Position numbers and translations under genes: made by a program
Shown: positions 44,891 through 54,085 of the stretch, one piece after another
How positions within the stretch are numbered: position 1 is the stretch's first letter
Layout: every line of letters begins with the position of its first letter
Source of the DNA: Helicobacter mustelae
Lineage (GTDB): Bacteria > Campylobacterota > Campylobacteria > Campylobacterales > Helicobacteraceae
Direction: 5' to 3'
Length of the DNA: 64,000 bases
Assembly (NCBI RefSeq): GCF_900476215.1
Contig: NZ_LS483446.1
Span: 620,001 to 684,000 of the forward strand
The notes under the pieces: generated by a model
The model's database searches: none
What the model saw: only the letters and a program-made list of their open reading frames with translations
Told to the model about the DNA's origin: nothing

Positions 44891-46401
44891 ATCTCCTTTG
44901 TGGGTGTTGTGGGATGAGATGGGGAATTTTTGGAGTTTTTTGCGCGGTGGGCATGGATTTTTGCAAAGACCTCTTGCATTTTTGTAGGATCTTTTCTGCC
45001 AATTTCCCCCTCAATTTTGGAATTGATATCTAGCATTTTGACACCTAGATCTAGCAGGGATTTTACATTGTCTGGGCCAATCCCTCCAGATACAAAGAGA
45101 TTTTGCCCATTTTGGGCTAATGTCTCTAGAGATGCGAGGTCTATGGCCTTGCCACTTCCTCCTTTTTGTGCGCTTTTGCTATCTAGCAGCACAAAGGGCA
45201 GATATTCCTTGCTGGGAAAGTCAGAGGGTTTTTCATAATTGATGCAAATATAATGATTAAAATTTGCCCGCATGAGATCTTCTTTGCCAAAATAGGGCAG
45301 CGCGCTTGGTGCATGCAACTGCAGTGCATCAAGTAGATTTTGTGCGCATAATTCCTTTGCCTGGCGCAAGTCCTCATCATCTTCTAATAAAACGCCAATT
45401 TTTAGCACATGGGGATAGAGGGTCTTTAGCGCGCGCGAGATTTGTTTGATGGCTTTGATGGAGATGTGGCGCGGGCTAGACTTGGGGAAAATAAAGCCCA
45501 GCATGTCTGCACCCATTTTGCAGGCAAGGAGTGCATCATCAAGATTGGTAATGCCACAAATCTTGATTAGGGGAGGGTTTTGTGTGAGTCTTTGGAAAAT
45601 CTCTGCATAGAATTTACTCTCATTTTTTTGTGCTTTTTGGTAGGAGGAAATGAGGCCAGAGAGTTTGTTTTGTTGGTTTTTTACAAAATAGCTACCACAA
45701 AGCATGCCATCAAAGCCACATGCCCCGATCATATAGCCATCAAAATCGCTCTCAATGCCAGATTCAAAGATAGTTTTTATCCCCTTGGGGATTTGCTCTT
45801 TGAGCAGGATTCCTTTTTGTTTGTGGATTTCAAAACTGTGCAGGGATCGCATATTGATCCCAAGAATCTGAGGCTCATAGGGGAGGATGAAATCAAGTTC
45901 TTCTTGATTGTGGATTTCAAATAAAGGCGTGAGTTTGTAAGAGAGAATCTCTAAGAGTAGGGCTTCAAAAGCTTTTCTATCTTCTAAAAACATTGCAATA
46001 ATGACTAATACCATGTCTGCACCCATACGGTAGCTGATTTCTGCTTCTTCTTTGAATTGCAAAAAATCTTTGCGCAGGATCGTGGCGTTTTTGTGAGCAT
46101 TTTTCACGGCCACAAGATCTGTGATGCTACCTTGAAAATGATCCTCTTCTGTAAGCACGGAAATCGCCCCCGCCCCACAATCTAGATAAAATCTTGCGAG
46201 TTTTACAGGATCGTTGATTTCTCCAATCTTGCCGCTGGATGGCGAAGCGCGTTTGATCTCTGCGATGAGAAGTGGGGAGGAAAATCGCGGCGGGCAGAGC
46301 GGGGTGGTACGCTGCTTTGGAATCTCATGCCCCAATGCAAAGCCTAGTTGCTTGATTTTTGCACTTCTTTTCTCTGCGATCTGGCGTAAAACTTCTATCA
46401 T
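44887..46401 (-). CDS. trpC: Indole-3-glycerol phosphate synthase / phosphoribosylanthranilate isomerase fusion
   Basis: 504 residues catalysing two consecutive tryptophan steps. Residues 1-255 are the synthase: LLIAEIKRASPSSGKI, ILRKDFL and INMRSLHSF. Residues 270-490 are the isomerase: LIKICGITNLDDALLACKMGADMLGFIF, LQLHAP, VLLDSKSAQKGGSGKAIDL and FVSGGIGPDNVKSLLDLG. The fused order is the same as in E. coli TrpC. Strong AAGGAAGG ribosome site. First gene of a three-gene operon that lacks trpE, trpG and trpD. Confidence 0.95.
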   Translation of the reverse strand: MIEVLRQIAEKRSAKIKQLGFALGHEIPKQRTTPLCPPRFSSPLLIAEIKRASPSSGKIGEINDPVKLARFYLDCGAGAISVLTEEDHFQGSITDLVAVKNAHKNATILRKDFLQFKEEAEISYRMGADMVLVIIAMFLEDRKAFEALLLEILSYKLTPLFEIHNQEELDFILPYEPQILGINMRSLHSFEIHKQKGILLKEQIPKGIKTIFESGIESDFDGYMIGACGFDGMLCGSYFVKNQQNKLSGLISSYQKAQKNESKFYAEIFQRLTQNPPLIKICGITNLDDALLACKMGADMLGFIFPKSSPRHISIKAIKQISRALKTLYPHVLKIGVLLEDDEDLRQAKELCAQNLLDALQLHAPSALPYFGKEDLMRANFNHYICINYEKPSDFPSKEYLPFVLLDSKSAQKGGSGKAIDLASLETLAQNGQNLFVSGGIGPDNVKSLLDLGVKMLDINSKIEGEIGRKDPTKMQEVFAKIHAHRAKNSKNSPSHPTTPTKEI

Positions 46402-46434
46402 AATCCTTCCTTTTGATAAAATTTCTTTGATTTA

Positions 46435-46459
46435 CCCCCCCCCTATATTTACCCCCCCC
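46435..46459. repeat. Two homopolymeric C tracts in the trp promoter region
   Basis: C9 (46435-46443) and C8 (46452-46459) sit in a tandem pair of C-tract plus TATATTTA units. They start 34 bases upstream of the trpC ATG. In the trp transcript sense they are G tracts alternating with TAAATATA promoter-like elements, so strand slippage would change the spacing. Confidence 0.8.
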
Positions 46460-46476
46460 TATATTTTGTGCGATGT

Positions 46477-46512
46477 TTGCATGATGGTTGCATCACTCCT
46501 TGCATGATGCAA
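46477..46512. repeat. Direct and inverted TTGCATGATG repeats between trpC and fliQ
   Basis: TTGCATGATG occurs at 46477-46486 and again at 46500-46509, and TTGCATCA (46488-46495) is inverted relative to TGATGCAA (46505-46512). The spacing suggests an operator or a hairpin shared by the divergent promoters; no regulator is known. Confidence 0.5.
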
Positions 46513-46622
46513 GCTATTCTAATGGATGGCTAGCCAAAGATAATACAGCAAAAAAGCCAAAATGCCACAAAAATACGCGCTTTTTGTGTATGATTCCAAA
46601 GAATTTTTGACAAGGAAAAATG

Positions 46623-46889
46623 ATGGAATCACAGCTTATGGGCTTGGCAATTGAGACGTATAAAATTACCCTAATTATTTCTTTGCCTATTTTGTTCGTG
46701 GGGCTTGTGGTGGGGCTTGTGGTGAGTATTTTTCAGGCTACCACCCAAATCAATGAAATGACGCTTTCTTTTGTGCCAAAAATCTTGGCTGTCATTGGGG
46801 TGATCATTTTCACCATGCCCTGGATGCTCAATATGCTCATGGATTACACCACAAGATTAATCAATCTCATCCCCAGCTTTATTGGCTAG
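46623..46889 (+). CDS. fliQ: Flagellar export apparatus protein FliQ
   Basis: Small membrane component of the flagellar type III export gate, forming the FliPQR core. 88 residues with two transmembrane helices; LAIETYKITLIISLP and FQATTQINEMTLSFVPKI are the family signature. The second of two adjacent ATGs was chosen because MESQLM is the usual start. It is 1 base from murB, as in the H. pylori fliQ-murB pair. Confidence 0.95.
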   Translation: MESQLMGLAIETYKITLIISLPILFVGLVVGLVVSIFQATTQINEMTLSFVPKILAVIGVIIFTMPWMLNMLMDYTTRLINLIPSFIG

Positions 46890-46890
46890 C

Positions 46891-47673
46891 ATGACTAAAG
46901 AAATTGATTTTTCTAGGTATTTGAGTCTCAAGATTGGTCCCAAATTGCCTGTGCATGTGATCCAAAGTATGCAGGATTATGATAGAAATTGGAGGATTTT
47001 GGGGTTTGGATGCAATCTCTTGGTCTCCCCAGAGGCAAAAAATCTCGCTATTTTGGGCAAAGAATTTGATTATATCAAGGATTTGGGTGAGCAGATTGAG
47101 ATTGGCGCTAGCACTTCTAGTGCTAAAATTTTCCGCTATTTCAAAGATAATGATCTTTTGGGATTAGAGTTTTTGCGCTCCTTGCCTGGGAGTTTGGGGG
47201 GATTGGTAAAGATGAATGCGGGGATGAAGGGCTATGAGATTAAACTTTTGCTAGATTCTGTAAATATCGATGGGGAATGGAAAGAGGCTAGCGAGCTTGG
47301 TATAGAGTATCGGAGTACAAAAATTTCTGGAGTAATTTTTGCTGCGAGGTTTTTGAAAAAAAGGGGGTTTCGATCCGAGCTTTTGTGCGCATTTGCTGGT
47401 ATGCGCAAAAGTCATCCACGCCTGCCAAGCTGTGGAAGTTGTTTCAAAAATCCTGCGGGTGATTTTGCTGGGAGATTGCTTGAGCTTGCAGGCTTGAAGG
47501 GGTATTTCATCAATGGAGTTGGTTTTTCAAGACAGCATGCGAATTTTTTGGTAAATGAAAGCAGGGGGAGTGCTACTTTTTGTGCTGCAAAGAAAGTGAT
47601 TGAGGAGGCACAGCAGAGGGTGGAGAAGGTTTTTGGCATAAAATTACAAAGAGAGGTTATAATCCTAGAATGA
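46891..47673 (+). CDS. murB: UDP-N-acetylenolpyruvoylglucosamine reductase
   Basis: FAD/NADPH enzyme that makes UDP-MurNAc for peptidoglycan. 260 residues, the short form usual in Helicobacter. Visible are FLRSLPGSLGGLVKMNAGMKGYEI (flavin binding), SCGSCFKNPAG (catalytic Ser region), LLELAGLKGYFINGVGFSRQHANFLVN and the closing VEKVFGIKLQREVII. The ATG directly after the fliQ stop was preferred over an in-frame TTG three codons earlier. Confidence 0.94.
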   Translation: MTKEIDFSRYLSLKIGPKLPVHVIQSMQDYDRNWRILGFGCNLLVSPEAKNLAILGKEFDYIKDLGEQIEIGASTSSAKIFRYFKDNDLLGLEFLRSLPGSLGGLVKMNAGMKGYEIKLLLDSVNIDGEWKEASELGIEYRSTKISGVIFAARFLKKRGFRSELLCAFAGMRKSHPRLPSCGSCFKNPAGDFAGRLLELAGLKGYFINGVGFSRQHANFLVNESRGSATFCAAKKVIEEAQQRVEKVFGIKLQREVIILE

Positions 47674-47696
47674 TATCACTTAAGCAAGGAGATAGC

Positions 47697-49505
47697 ATGA
47701 AAACCACAAGGATGTTTTTGGCTTTTGGATTTTTGTTCAGCACCCATCAGCTCTTTGCTCTGCCATTTGGTGGCATGGGGAATGTCTCTGCAAGTATGGG
47801 AGGTGCGGGAGTCGCTTTGAAAAATTCTGCATGGGGCCTGTATTATAACCCCGCATTGCTGGGTACTGGCAAAAAAGCTCGTTTTGCCTATAGCTTTGGT
47901 GCGAAAATCAGAGAAAATAATCTCCTATCCCTTGGTAATGTGGATGTGAAAAATCTCCAGAGCCTGCCTGATAGTGTCGCAGGACTCTTTGGCACTGCCG
48001 GGAAAAACATCAAGGCTGCCAGTGCCATCAGAGGAGCGAGTTTGGTGGGTGCAAATCTCACAGGCGCTGATGTTTTGGTAGCAGCCAATGGTGGAAATCT
48101 GAGTCTGCCTGGTGGAGTTTTTGGCGATGTGATACAAAAGCTTTTGGGAACCAAGAATGGGCAAACACCTACAACAGCGGATTTGACAAAATTTCTTGAT
48201 GGGATTGCGGGGACTGTCGCAAATAATGGTGCGGCAGCAGGTGCAGCAGGTGTGGGAGGAGGCGGGACATTGGATGATGCGATCAAAAAATTTCAACAAG
48301 CATTCAAAGACAATCCCCAAAAAGTTTTAGATGAGACCAAGGGAAAGCTTTTGAAGGCCAATGCAGAGGCTGGAAATAATCCGCTGCTTGGTTCTATCAT
48401 CGCGAATTTCAATGGTAAGAATATTGAAAAAGTCGCAGATTTATTAAAAGAGGCGACAAATGACAATGGTAAGGATCTGGATGTCTCCAAGGTCCTTGCA
48501 ACTCTTGGTGGCGTTACAGTTTCTCGCTCGGGGAATGCGTCGCTAGACAAGGCGATCAAAGATATTAATTTGATCCAAAAGACATTGCGCCATAATAATT
48601 TTTCTCTTTCCACACAAAATGGTCTGGTATTTCAATCTCGGCCAAATGAGGATGTTGGCGGATTTGGAGTAGGGATTTTTGTTAGTGGATTTGCTAGTGG
48701 ATCGGCGAATTTTGACAAGAATCATGATCGTATTATCGTGGATGCGGGTGGAAAATATATCGATCTTGGGATCAGTGGCAATGGAATCACTCTTAGCTCT
48801 ACAGATCAAAATGCATATAATAACAACTCGATTTTTAGCAGCTCTGCTAGCCACCATGTTAGTGTTGCTGGGTTATTGCTTGGCGAGATACCTGTTGGCT
48901 ATGGGCATAGCTTTAGCGTGGGTATCGGGGAGCTGAGTGTTGGGATGACACTCAAATACATCTATGGCATGGGTTACAAAGTCTCAAGAACTGGGGGATT
49001 CAATGAGCTAGCTAAGGTCAGTTTTTCCTCCAAGCCGGTTGTGTCACAGAATTTTGGCATTGATGTGGGAGCGCTCTATAGCTTGAAGGGTTTTTCCATC
49101 GGGGTTGTGGCTAAAAATGTCAACAATCCTAGGATGAGGATTAGTGAGACGCAAAATATTTATTTGAACCCTCAGGTGAGGGCGGGTGTCTCTTATGAAT
49201 GGGGGATTATGACATTGGCCTTTGATGCGGATTTACTTCCCAATAACACTCTCTCCTATGCTGCACCAAAGACACAGATGATCGGGGGCGGCGCGATGTT
49301 TGATCTTAAATTTGTAGACCTTCGCTTCGGCGCGATGCAGGATCTTAAAAATCTTTCCAATGAGGGGTTGATTCTCACAGGTGGTATTAATCTCTTTGGA
49401 TTTTTGGATATTGCAGTCCAGAGCAATATGCATCTCACACAAGTTAGAGGATATAGCCTTCCGAGCTATTTCAGTGTAAAAGTTGGCGGTACTTTTAGCT
49501 GGTAA
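47697..49505 (+). CDS. TraF-like / OMPP1-type outer membrane protein with pentapeptide-like insert
   Basis: 602 residues. Signal peptide MFLAFGFLFSTHQLFA, then LPFGGMGNVSASMGGAGVALKNSAWGLYYNPALLG, the start of the TraF_2/FadL-like barrel family often annotated as conjugal transfer protein TraF in epsilonproteobacteria. No other conjugation gene is nearby, so the name should not imply conjugation. Residues about 113-130 (GASLVGANLTGADVLVAANG) look like pentapeptide repeats, followed by a Gly/Ala-rich stretch. The C-terminal half is barrel-like and ends KVGGTFSW. The ATG follows AAGGAG. Confidence 0.75.
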   Translation: MKTTRMFLAFGFLFSTHQLFALPFGGMGNVSASMGGAGVALKNSAWGLYYNPALLGTGKKARFAYSFGAKIRENNLLSLGNVDVKNLQSLPDSVAGLFGTAGKNIKAASAIRGASLVGANLTGADVLVAANGGNLSLPGGVFGDVIQKLLGTKNGQTPTTADLTKFLDGIAGTVANNGAAAGAAGVGGGGTLDDAIKKFQQAFKDNPQKVLDETKGKLLKANAEAGNNPLLGSIIANFNGKNIEKVADLLKEATNDNGKDLDVSKVLATLGGVTVSRSGNASLDKAIKDINLIQKTLRHNNFSLSTQNGLVFQSRPNEDVGGFGVGIFVSGFASGSANFDKNHDRIIVDAGGKYIDLGISGNGITLSSTDQNAYNNNSIFSSSASHHVSVAGLLLGEIPVGYGHSFSVGIGELSVGMTLKYIYGMGYKVSRTGGFNELAKVSFSSKPVVSQNFGIDVGALYSLKGFSIGVVAKNVNNPRMRISETQNIYLNPQVRAGVSYEWGIMTLAFDADLLPNNTLSYAAPKTQMIGGGAMFDLKFVDLRFGAMQDLKNLSNEGLILTGGINLFGFLDIAVQSNMHLTQVRGYSLPSYFSVKVGGTFSW

Positions 49506-49514
49506 GGAGTTTTT

Positions 49515-49718
49515 ATGCCATATGTTGATGTGAAGGTAGCAGGAAAATTGACAATCGAGCAAAAGCGTGAAATTGCAGGCGAAATTGCTGCAACTCTAGA
49601 GCGCGTGGCAAACAAGCCTAAGGAAAATGTTTATATCTCTTTTACAGAATTTGATAGAGAGAATTTCGCCAAGGGCGAACATATCTTGAGTGATTTGGAC
49701 AAAAAAAGCCAATCTTAA
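49515..49718 (+). CDS. 4-oxalocrotonate tautomerase-family protein
   Basis: 67 residues; MPYVDVKVAGKLTIEQKREIA is the family N-terminus, and the proline after the removed Met is the catalytic base. Later FTEFDRENF provides conserved aromatic residues. A homologue is known in H. pylori (HP0924); the natural substrate is unknown. AAGGAG ribosome site; 9 bases after the TraF-like gene, so probably in its operon. Confidence 0.92.
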   Translation: MPYVDVKVAGKLTIEQKREIAGEIAATLERVANKPKENVYISFTEFDRENFAKGEHILSDLDKKSQS

Positions 49719-49971
49719 TATAGGGTGTGTGCCCCTGTCCCTTGCTAAATTTTGATACGATGATTGCCAAGTTTTAGGGTGTGCAGCCTTGCAAAAACCT
49801 CAGTGGTAAAAGACGTATAAGGCTTTCAAAACAAGATAAAACCCCCATGGATAGGACTCCAAAAATCATCACAAACCAGTGTGAATGCGATGAGTTGTCA
49901 TAAAATCTCAAGGCTTTGGGGAGGCTAGGAGTCCTTTTAGATTTCCCAAAATGAGATTTGAAAAAGCAAAA
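49719..49971. other. Convergent spacer
   Basis: The 253 bases between the tautomerase and lpxK stops hold no gene that I can support. A short GGGTGTGTGCCCC hairpin follows the tautomerase stop without a T-run. Confidence 0.4.
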
Positions 49972-50871
49972 TTAGTTTTTTTCTATATAGTTTTGGATTT
50001 GCTCTAAAATGATGGGGGAGATTTGGAGTCTGAGCTCTAGGATGCTCATAGGGAGTTTGGAGTCTTGTAGCTTGACCTCATCTTTTTGTGTGACTAGCAA
50101 GGAGGTGGCATGGAGTTCTTGCATTTTTTTCTGCAAAAATTTCACATCAAATTCGCTGTGATCCTTTAGGATGATCTTGCCTATAACATCTGGCAAAAAA
50201 TCATTAAGTCTAGAGGGATTAGCAATAGCAGTGACTAGTAGCATATGTGGTGTTGGGTTTTTGAGACTGACTTCTCGTTTGTAGTCGCGATCTTCTTGCA
50301 CGAGGATGTCTGCATGTTGATAGAGCTTGGGATTTTCTCGATAAATCCCGCTGGGAATACAAAAGGGAAAATAAGGCTCAAGTTTTGGGCGTAGCAAAAT
50401 ATTGAGTTTTTTGTAATTAAAGCGAAAGCCATCATCCAAAAAAATGATCTTTGCACCCAATTCCTTTGCTTTTTCTATGGCGTGCTCTCGCTTTTCGCAT
50501 ACAATGACACTGGCATTTTTTAGTTTGCTGGCAAAGAGGTAGGCCTCATCCCCAGCCCTCTTTTGGCTTACAAGGATTTTTCCTTGATGACTTACTACAA
50601 GCAACCCCTTGCTCTGCCGTTTGTAACCCCTAGAGATGATGGCAACATCAGGAAATTTCTTTGCTATTTCTAGGATAAATGGCGTCTTCCCGCTGCCTCC
50701 CGCGATGAGATTGCCAATACTGATGATAGGAATGCCAAAATCTTGGAATTTGCTAGTTTTTCTGCGCAGAGTCGAGATGATAAGATAGAGCAGGCTAAGG
50801 GGTAAAAGGCAAAGTGCAAGGAGTTTTTGTGCAAATGTGGGTTTGTAAAAATAGCGATCCAAAAAACCCAT
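49972..50871 (-). CDS. lpxK: Tetraacyldisaccharide 4'-kinase
   Basis: Phosphorylates the 4' position of the lipid A precursor at the inner membrane. 299 residues. N-terminal hydrophobic anchor ([18 protein letters not shown]), Walker A in [25 protein letters not shown] and [13 protein letters not shown]. It starts 4 bases after nadE on the minus strand, the same pairing as in H. pylori. Confidence 0.93.
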   Translation of the reverse strand: MGFLDRYFYKPTFAQKLLALCLLPLSLLYLIISTLRRKTSKFQDFGIPIISIGNLIAGGSGKTPFILEIAKKFPDVAIISRGYKRQSKGLLVVSHQGKILVSQKRAGDEAYLFASKLKNASVIVCEKREHAIEKAKELGAKIIFLDDGFRFNYKKLNILLRPKLEPYFPFCIPSGIYRENPKLYQHADILVQEDRDYKREVSLKNPTPHMLLVTAIANPSRLNDFLPDVIGKIILKDHSEFDVKFLQKKMQELHATSLLVTQKDEVKLQDSKLPMSILELRLQISPIILEQIQNYIEKN

Positions 50872-50875
50872 AGCC

Positions 50876-51667
50876 TTAGGCCTGATAGATGATGGGGCTT
50901 TTTTGTTTGAAGCAATTTTTGAGGATGCGCGTAGTGATATCTTCTACCATTTTGGCATCAAAGTTTTGCCCAATGAGCGCTTTTTGATCCATGAGGGAGA
51001 GATCGGGAAAATTCGTGTGAATTGCCTCAAGCAGAGGATCAATTTGTGCGTAGGTGTATCCCAGCTCCTTGGCATCAGATTGATCGGGGTAAAGGTCAGC
51101 ACTTGGCTCCTTTGTGAGGATGGAGTCAGGCAGTTCTAGTGCTTTTGCTAGCGCAAAAATCTCAGTTTTAAAAAATCCACCAATGGGATTGATTGCATAG
51201 GCTAAATCTCCATAGATCGTTCCATAACCAAGCATTAATTCGCTTTTATTGGAGGTGCCAATGACAAGAGCATTTTTTTGCATGGAATAATCATAGAGGA
51301 TATTCATGCGTATACGCGCGAGAAAATTTCCCAGTCTCAGCGCTGAAGGTTTAGGTGTGTCAAAATCCTTCTCATTGCGTGTAAAAATCTCTTCATAGGG
51401 TGCGATAGAGTGCACGATATGAGGGATTTCAAAATGCTCACAAAGGATTCTTGCATCTTCTAGATGCTGCTTGCTTGAAGAGAGGGTGGGCATGGAGATG
51501 GCTAGTGTGGTATTAGGAAAAGCATGCTTACACAGCACTGCCACTACCGCGCTATCAATCCCTCCGCTAAGTCCCAAAACCACAGAATGAAAGGATTTGG
51601 CTTGTAGGGTATTTTTGAGAAAAAGAAGGATGTTTTGGATGGATTTTGGAGAGAAATGGGTTTGCAT
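50876..51667 (-). CDS. nadE: NAD+ synthase (ammonia-dependent)
   Basis: Amidates nicotinic acid adenine dinucleotide. 263 residues, so no glutaminase domain is present. The PP-loop is [18 protein letters not shown], with [32 protein letters not shown] and [24 protein letters not shown] conserved. It diverges from flaA. Confidence 0.94.
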   Translation of the reverse strand: MQTHFSPKSIQNILLFLKNTLQAKSFHSVVLGLSGGIDSAVVAVLCKHAFPNTTLAISMPTLSSSKQHLEDARILCEHFEIPHIVHSIAPYEEIFTRNEKDFDTPKPSALRLGNFLARIRMNILYDYSMQKNALVIGTSNKSELMLGYGTIYGDLAYAINPIGGFFKTEIFALAKALELPDSILTKEPSADLYPDQSDAKELGYTYAQIDPLLEAIHTNFPDLSLMDQKALIGQNFDAKMVEDITTRILKNCFKQKSPIIYQA

Positions 51668-51734
51668 AATCTCTTTCTAGCCCCCTAAATTTTGGGTTTT
51701 TGGTATTTTACAAGAAAAAAATCAAAAAAAGCAT

Positions 51735-51761
51735 TAAAGAAAGTCTTTAAACTTACGATTT
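51735..51761 (+). promoter_or_regulatory. Candidate sigma-28 (FliA) promoter of flaA
   Basis: TAAA (51735-51738), a 15-base spacer and TACGATTT (51754-51761) fit the TAAA-N15-GCCGATAA pattern of Helicobacter FliA promoters, with CGAT intact. It lies 58 bases upstream of the flagellin ATG. No sigma-54 GG-N10-GC pair was found. Confidence 0.5.
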
Positions 51762-51818
51762 TGTGTTTGACCAAAGGCAAGGATGCTTTTGGATTTTTTT
51801 ATTTTAAAGGAGTAACAA

Positions 51819-53375
51819 ATGGCTTTTCAGGTAAATACAAATATCAATGCTTTGACTACACATACTTCAGCGGTTGCAACTCAATTGGGTTTAAAAAACT
51901 CTCTTGAAAAGTTGAGCTCAGGTTTGAGAATTAACAAGGCAGCAGATGATGCTTCTGGCATGACCATTTCAGATAGCTTGCGTTCACAAGCAAGTGCTTT
52001 GGGACAAGCAATTAGTAATGCTAATGATGGTATTGGAATCATACAAGTTGCTGATAAGGCGATGGATGAGCAGCTCAAGATTCTTGACACTATTAAAGTG
52101 AAGGCTACACAGGCAGCACAAGATGGACAGTCTCTAGAATCTAGAAAGGCGATCCAGTCTGATATTATCCGACTGATTCAAGGGCTTGATAACATAGGGA
52201 ATACGACTTCTTACAATGGTCAGTCATTGCTTTCTGGTCAGTGGACAAATAAAGAATTCCAAATCGGTGCCTATTCCAATCAAAGTATCAAAGTCTCTGT
52301 GGGTTCTACAACTTCTGATAAAATTGGACAGGTAAGAATCAATACAGGCGCGATGATCACAGCGGCTTCAGAGGCCACTTTGACATTCAAGCAAATCAAT
52401 GGTGGAGAAAACATCACTCTTGAGGGTGTAAAAATCTCTCACTCTGTAGGCACAGGTTTGGGAGTTTTGGCCGAAGTCATCAACAAAAACAGCGATAAAA
52501 CTGGCATCAGAGCAAAGGCGAGTGTCGAAACCACATCAGATAAAGAGATTATGTCAGGAAATTTGAAAAACTTGACAATCAATGATGTAAATATTGGGAA
52601 TATTGTTGACATTAAAAAAGGAGATGCTGATGGTCGTTTGGTTCAGGCAATCAATGCTCTAACTTCAAGTACAGGAGTTGAGGCTTCCACAGATTCTAAG
52701 GGTCGCTTGAATTTGAGAAGTGTGGATGGACGTGGTATTGTGTTAAAAGCAGATGCTTCAAAGGATGATGGTGATGGCAAATCTGCTCCTATGGCAATTG
52801 ATGCAGTCAATGGTGGTCAAAGCATTACTGATGGTGAGGGCGCTGCTAACTATGGTAGATTATCTCTTGCAAGACTTGATGCCAGAGACATTATATTGAC
52901 TTCAAGCGATAAGCCTGATGAAAACAAGTTTAGCGCTATTGGTTTTGGTGATAATAATGTCGCTATGGCTACAGTGAATTTGCGTGATGTGTTGGGTAAA
53001 TTCGATGCTTCTGTGAAATCTGCAGCAGGGGCGAATTATAATGCAGTTGTTGCCAGTGGTAATTCAAATCTTGGTGCTGGTGTTACTACTTTGGTGGGTG
53101 CGATGCTTGTTATGGATATTGCAGAGTCTGCGCAAAAAACACTGGATAAAATCCGCTCCGATCTTGGTTCTGTTCAAGGTCAGATGGTAAGCACAGTAAA
53201 TAATATTTCTGTAACACAGGTGAATGTCAAAGCAGCTGAGAGCCGCATTAGAGAAGTTGACTTTGCTGCTGAATCTGCTGAATTTAACAAGTATAACATC
53301 CTTGCACAGTCTGGAAGTTATGCCATGAGTCAAGCAAATGCTGTTCAGCAAAATATTCTAAGACTTCTAAGTTAA
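51819..53375 (+). CDS. flaA: Flagellin A
   Basis: Main filament subunit, 518 residues. The conserved N-terminal D0/D1 region is [16 protein letters not shown] and [21 protein letters not shown]; the C-terminal D1/D0 is [12 protein letters not shown]-like, [23 protein letters not shown] and ends [15 protein letters not shown]. The central domain matches Helicobacter FlaA rather than FlaB. The ATG follows AAAGGAG. The sequence resembles the H. mustelae FlaA known to me. No neighbouring flagellar structural genes, which is usual in Helicobacter. Confidence 0.96.
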   Translation: MAFQVNTNINALTTHTSAVATQLGLKNSLEKLSSGLRINKAADDASGMTISDSLRSQASALGQAISNANDGIGIIQVADKAMDEQLKILDTIKVKATQAAQDGQSLESRKAIQSDIIRLIQGLDNIGNTTSYNGQSLLSGQWTNKEFQIGAYSNQSIKVSVGSTTSDKIGQVRINTGAMITAASEATLTFKQINGGENITLEGVKISHSVGTGLGVLAEVINKNSDKTGIRAKASVETTSDKEIMSGNLKNLTINDVNIGNIVDIKKGDADGRLVQAINALTSSTGVEASTDSKGRLNLRSVDGRGIVLKADASKDDGDGKSAPMAIDAVNGGQSITDGEGAANYGRLSLARLDARDIILTSSDKPDENKFSAIGFGDNNVAMATVNLRDVLGKFDASVKSAAGANYNAVVASGNSNLGAGVTTLVGAMLVMDIAESAQKTLDKIRSDLGSVQGQMVSTVNNISVTQVNVKAAESRIREVDFAAESAEFNKYNILAQSGSYAMSQANAVQQNILRLLS

Positions 53376-53428
53376 TTATCATTCCTCTCTTGGAGGGGGA
53401 GGAGTGGATCTTCTAATAAAATTATTTT

Positions 53429-54085
53429 TTGGGATTTTTTTTGTTTCAGAGTAGTTATGAACTTTTCATTGCCTTGGAGAAAATGAATTTATTAGAAGAT
53501 CTTCCCCCATACTGGTGGCCCAATGCGCATTCTTTTGAGGTGGTGGTCGGAGCAATTCTTACGCAAAATACAAAATGGGAGAATGTAGAGAGGGTGCTTG
53601 AGAATCTCAAAAGGGCTAATATCTTACTTGATGATAATGAAAAAAGTTTGAAAAACTTCGCATCAAGCGATGCGCTGCTCATTGCCTCTCATATTATCCC
53701 CAGTGGATTTTTTCGACAAAAATCTGTGCGTCTTGTGATGCTGGCAGGGAAGATTTTGGAGTTTTTTGGGAGTTTTGGTAATTTTTGTGAAAATGTAGAT
53801 AGGGAGTGGCTGCTGGAGCAAAAAGGCATTGGCAAAGAGAGTGCAGATAGTATTTTAAATTATGCTTGTAATCGTCCTGTAATGGTGGTGGATAGGTATA
53901 CACAGCGCCTAGTAAGTGCGCAGGGCTATGAGTTTGAGGATTATGATTGTCTGCAAGAATGGTTACAAGATGGGATAGAGTCACATTTCTCTAAAATGCA
54001 AAAATACCAGGATTTGAGTCAGATTTATTCGCAATTTCATGGAATGATTGTAGAATTTAGCAAGAGAAAATTGGAGCTAAGATGA
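53429..54085 (+). CDS. magIII: 3-methyladenine DNA glycosylase, MagIII type (endonuclease III family)
   Basis: About 218 residues. Helix-hairpin-helix and catalytic Asp are visible in LLEQKGIGKESADSILNYACNRPVMVVDRYTQRL; PPYWWPNAHSFEVVVGAILTQNTKWENVE is the N-terminal family block, and FHGMIVEFSKRKLEL the end. It removes alkylated purines such as 3-methyladenine. No four-cysteine Fe-S loop is present at the C-terminus, as in MagIII. The start is uncertain: TTG 53429 or TTG 53441, on either side of a T8 tract. It follows flaA as in H. pylori. Confidence 0.87.
   Translation: MGFFLFQSSYELFIALEKMNLLEDLPPYWWPNAHSFEVVVGAILTQNTKWENVERVLENLKRANILLDDNEKSLKNFASSDALLIASHIIPSGFFRQKSVRLVMLAGKILEFFGSFGNFCENVDREWLLEQKGIGKESADSILNYACNRPVMVVDRYTQRLVSAQGYEFEDYDCLQEWLQDGIESHFSKMQKYQDLSQIYSQFHGMIVEFSKRKLELR

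Noticed and set aside
46435-46459. CRISPR-like repeats at the trp promoter
   Set aside because: Only two short low-complexity units, without spacers or cas genes.
47670-49505. Conjugation system suggested by the TraF-like protein
   Set aside because: No relaxase, pilus or coupling genes are nearby; the family name reflects an annotation tradition in epsilonproteobacteria.
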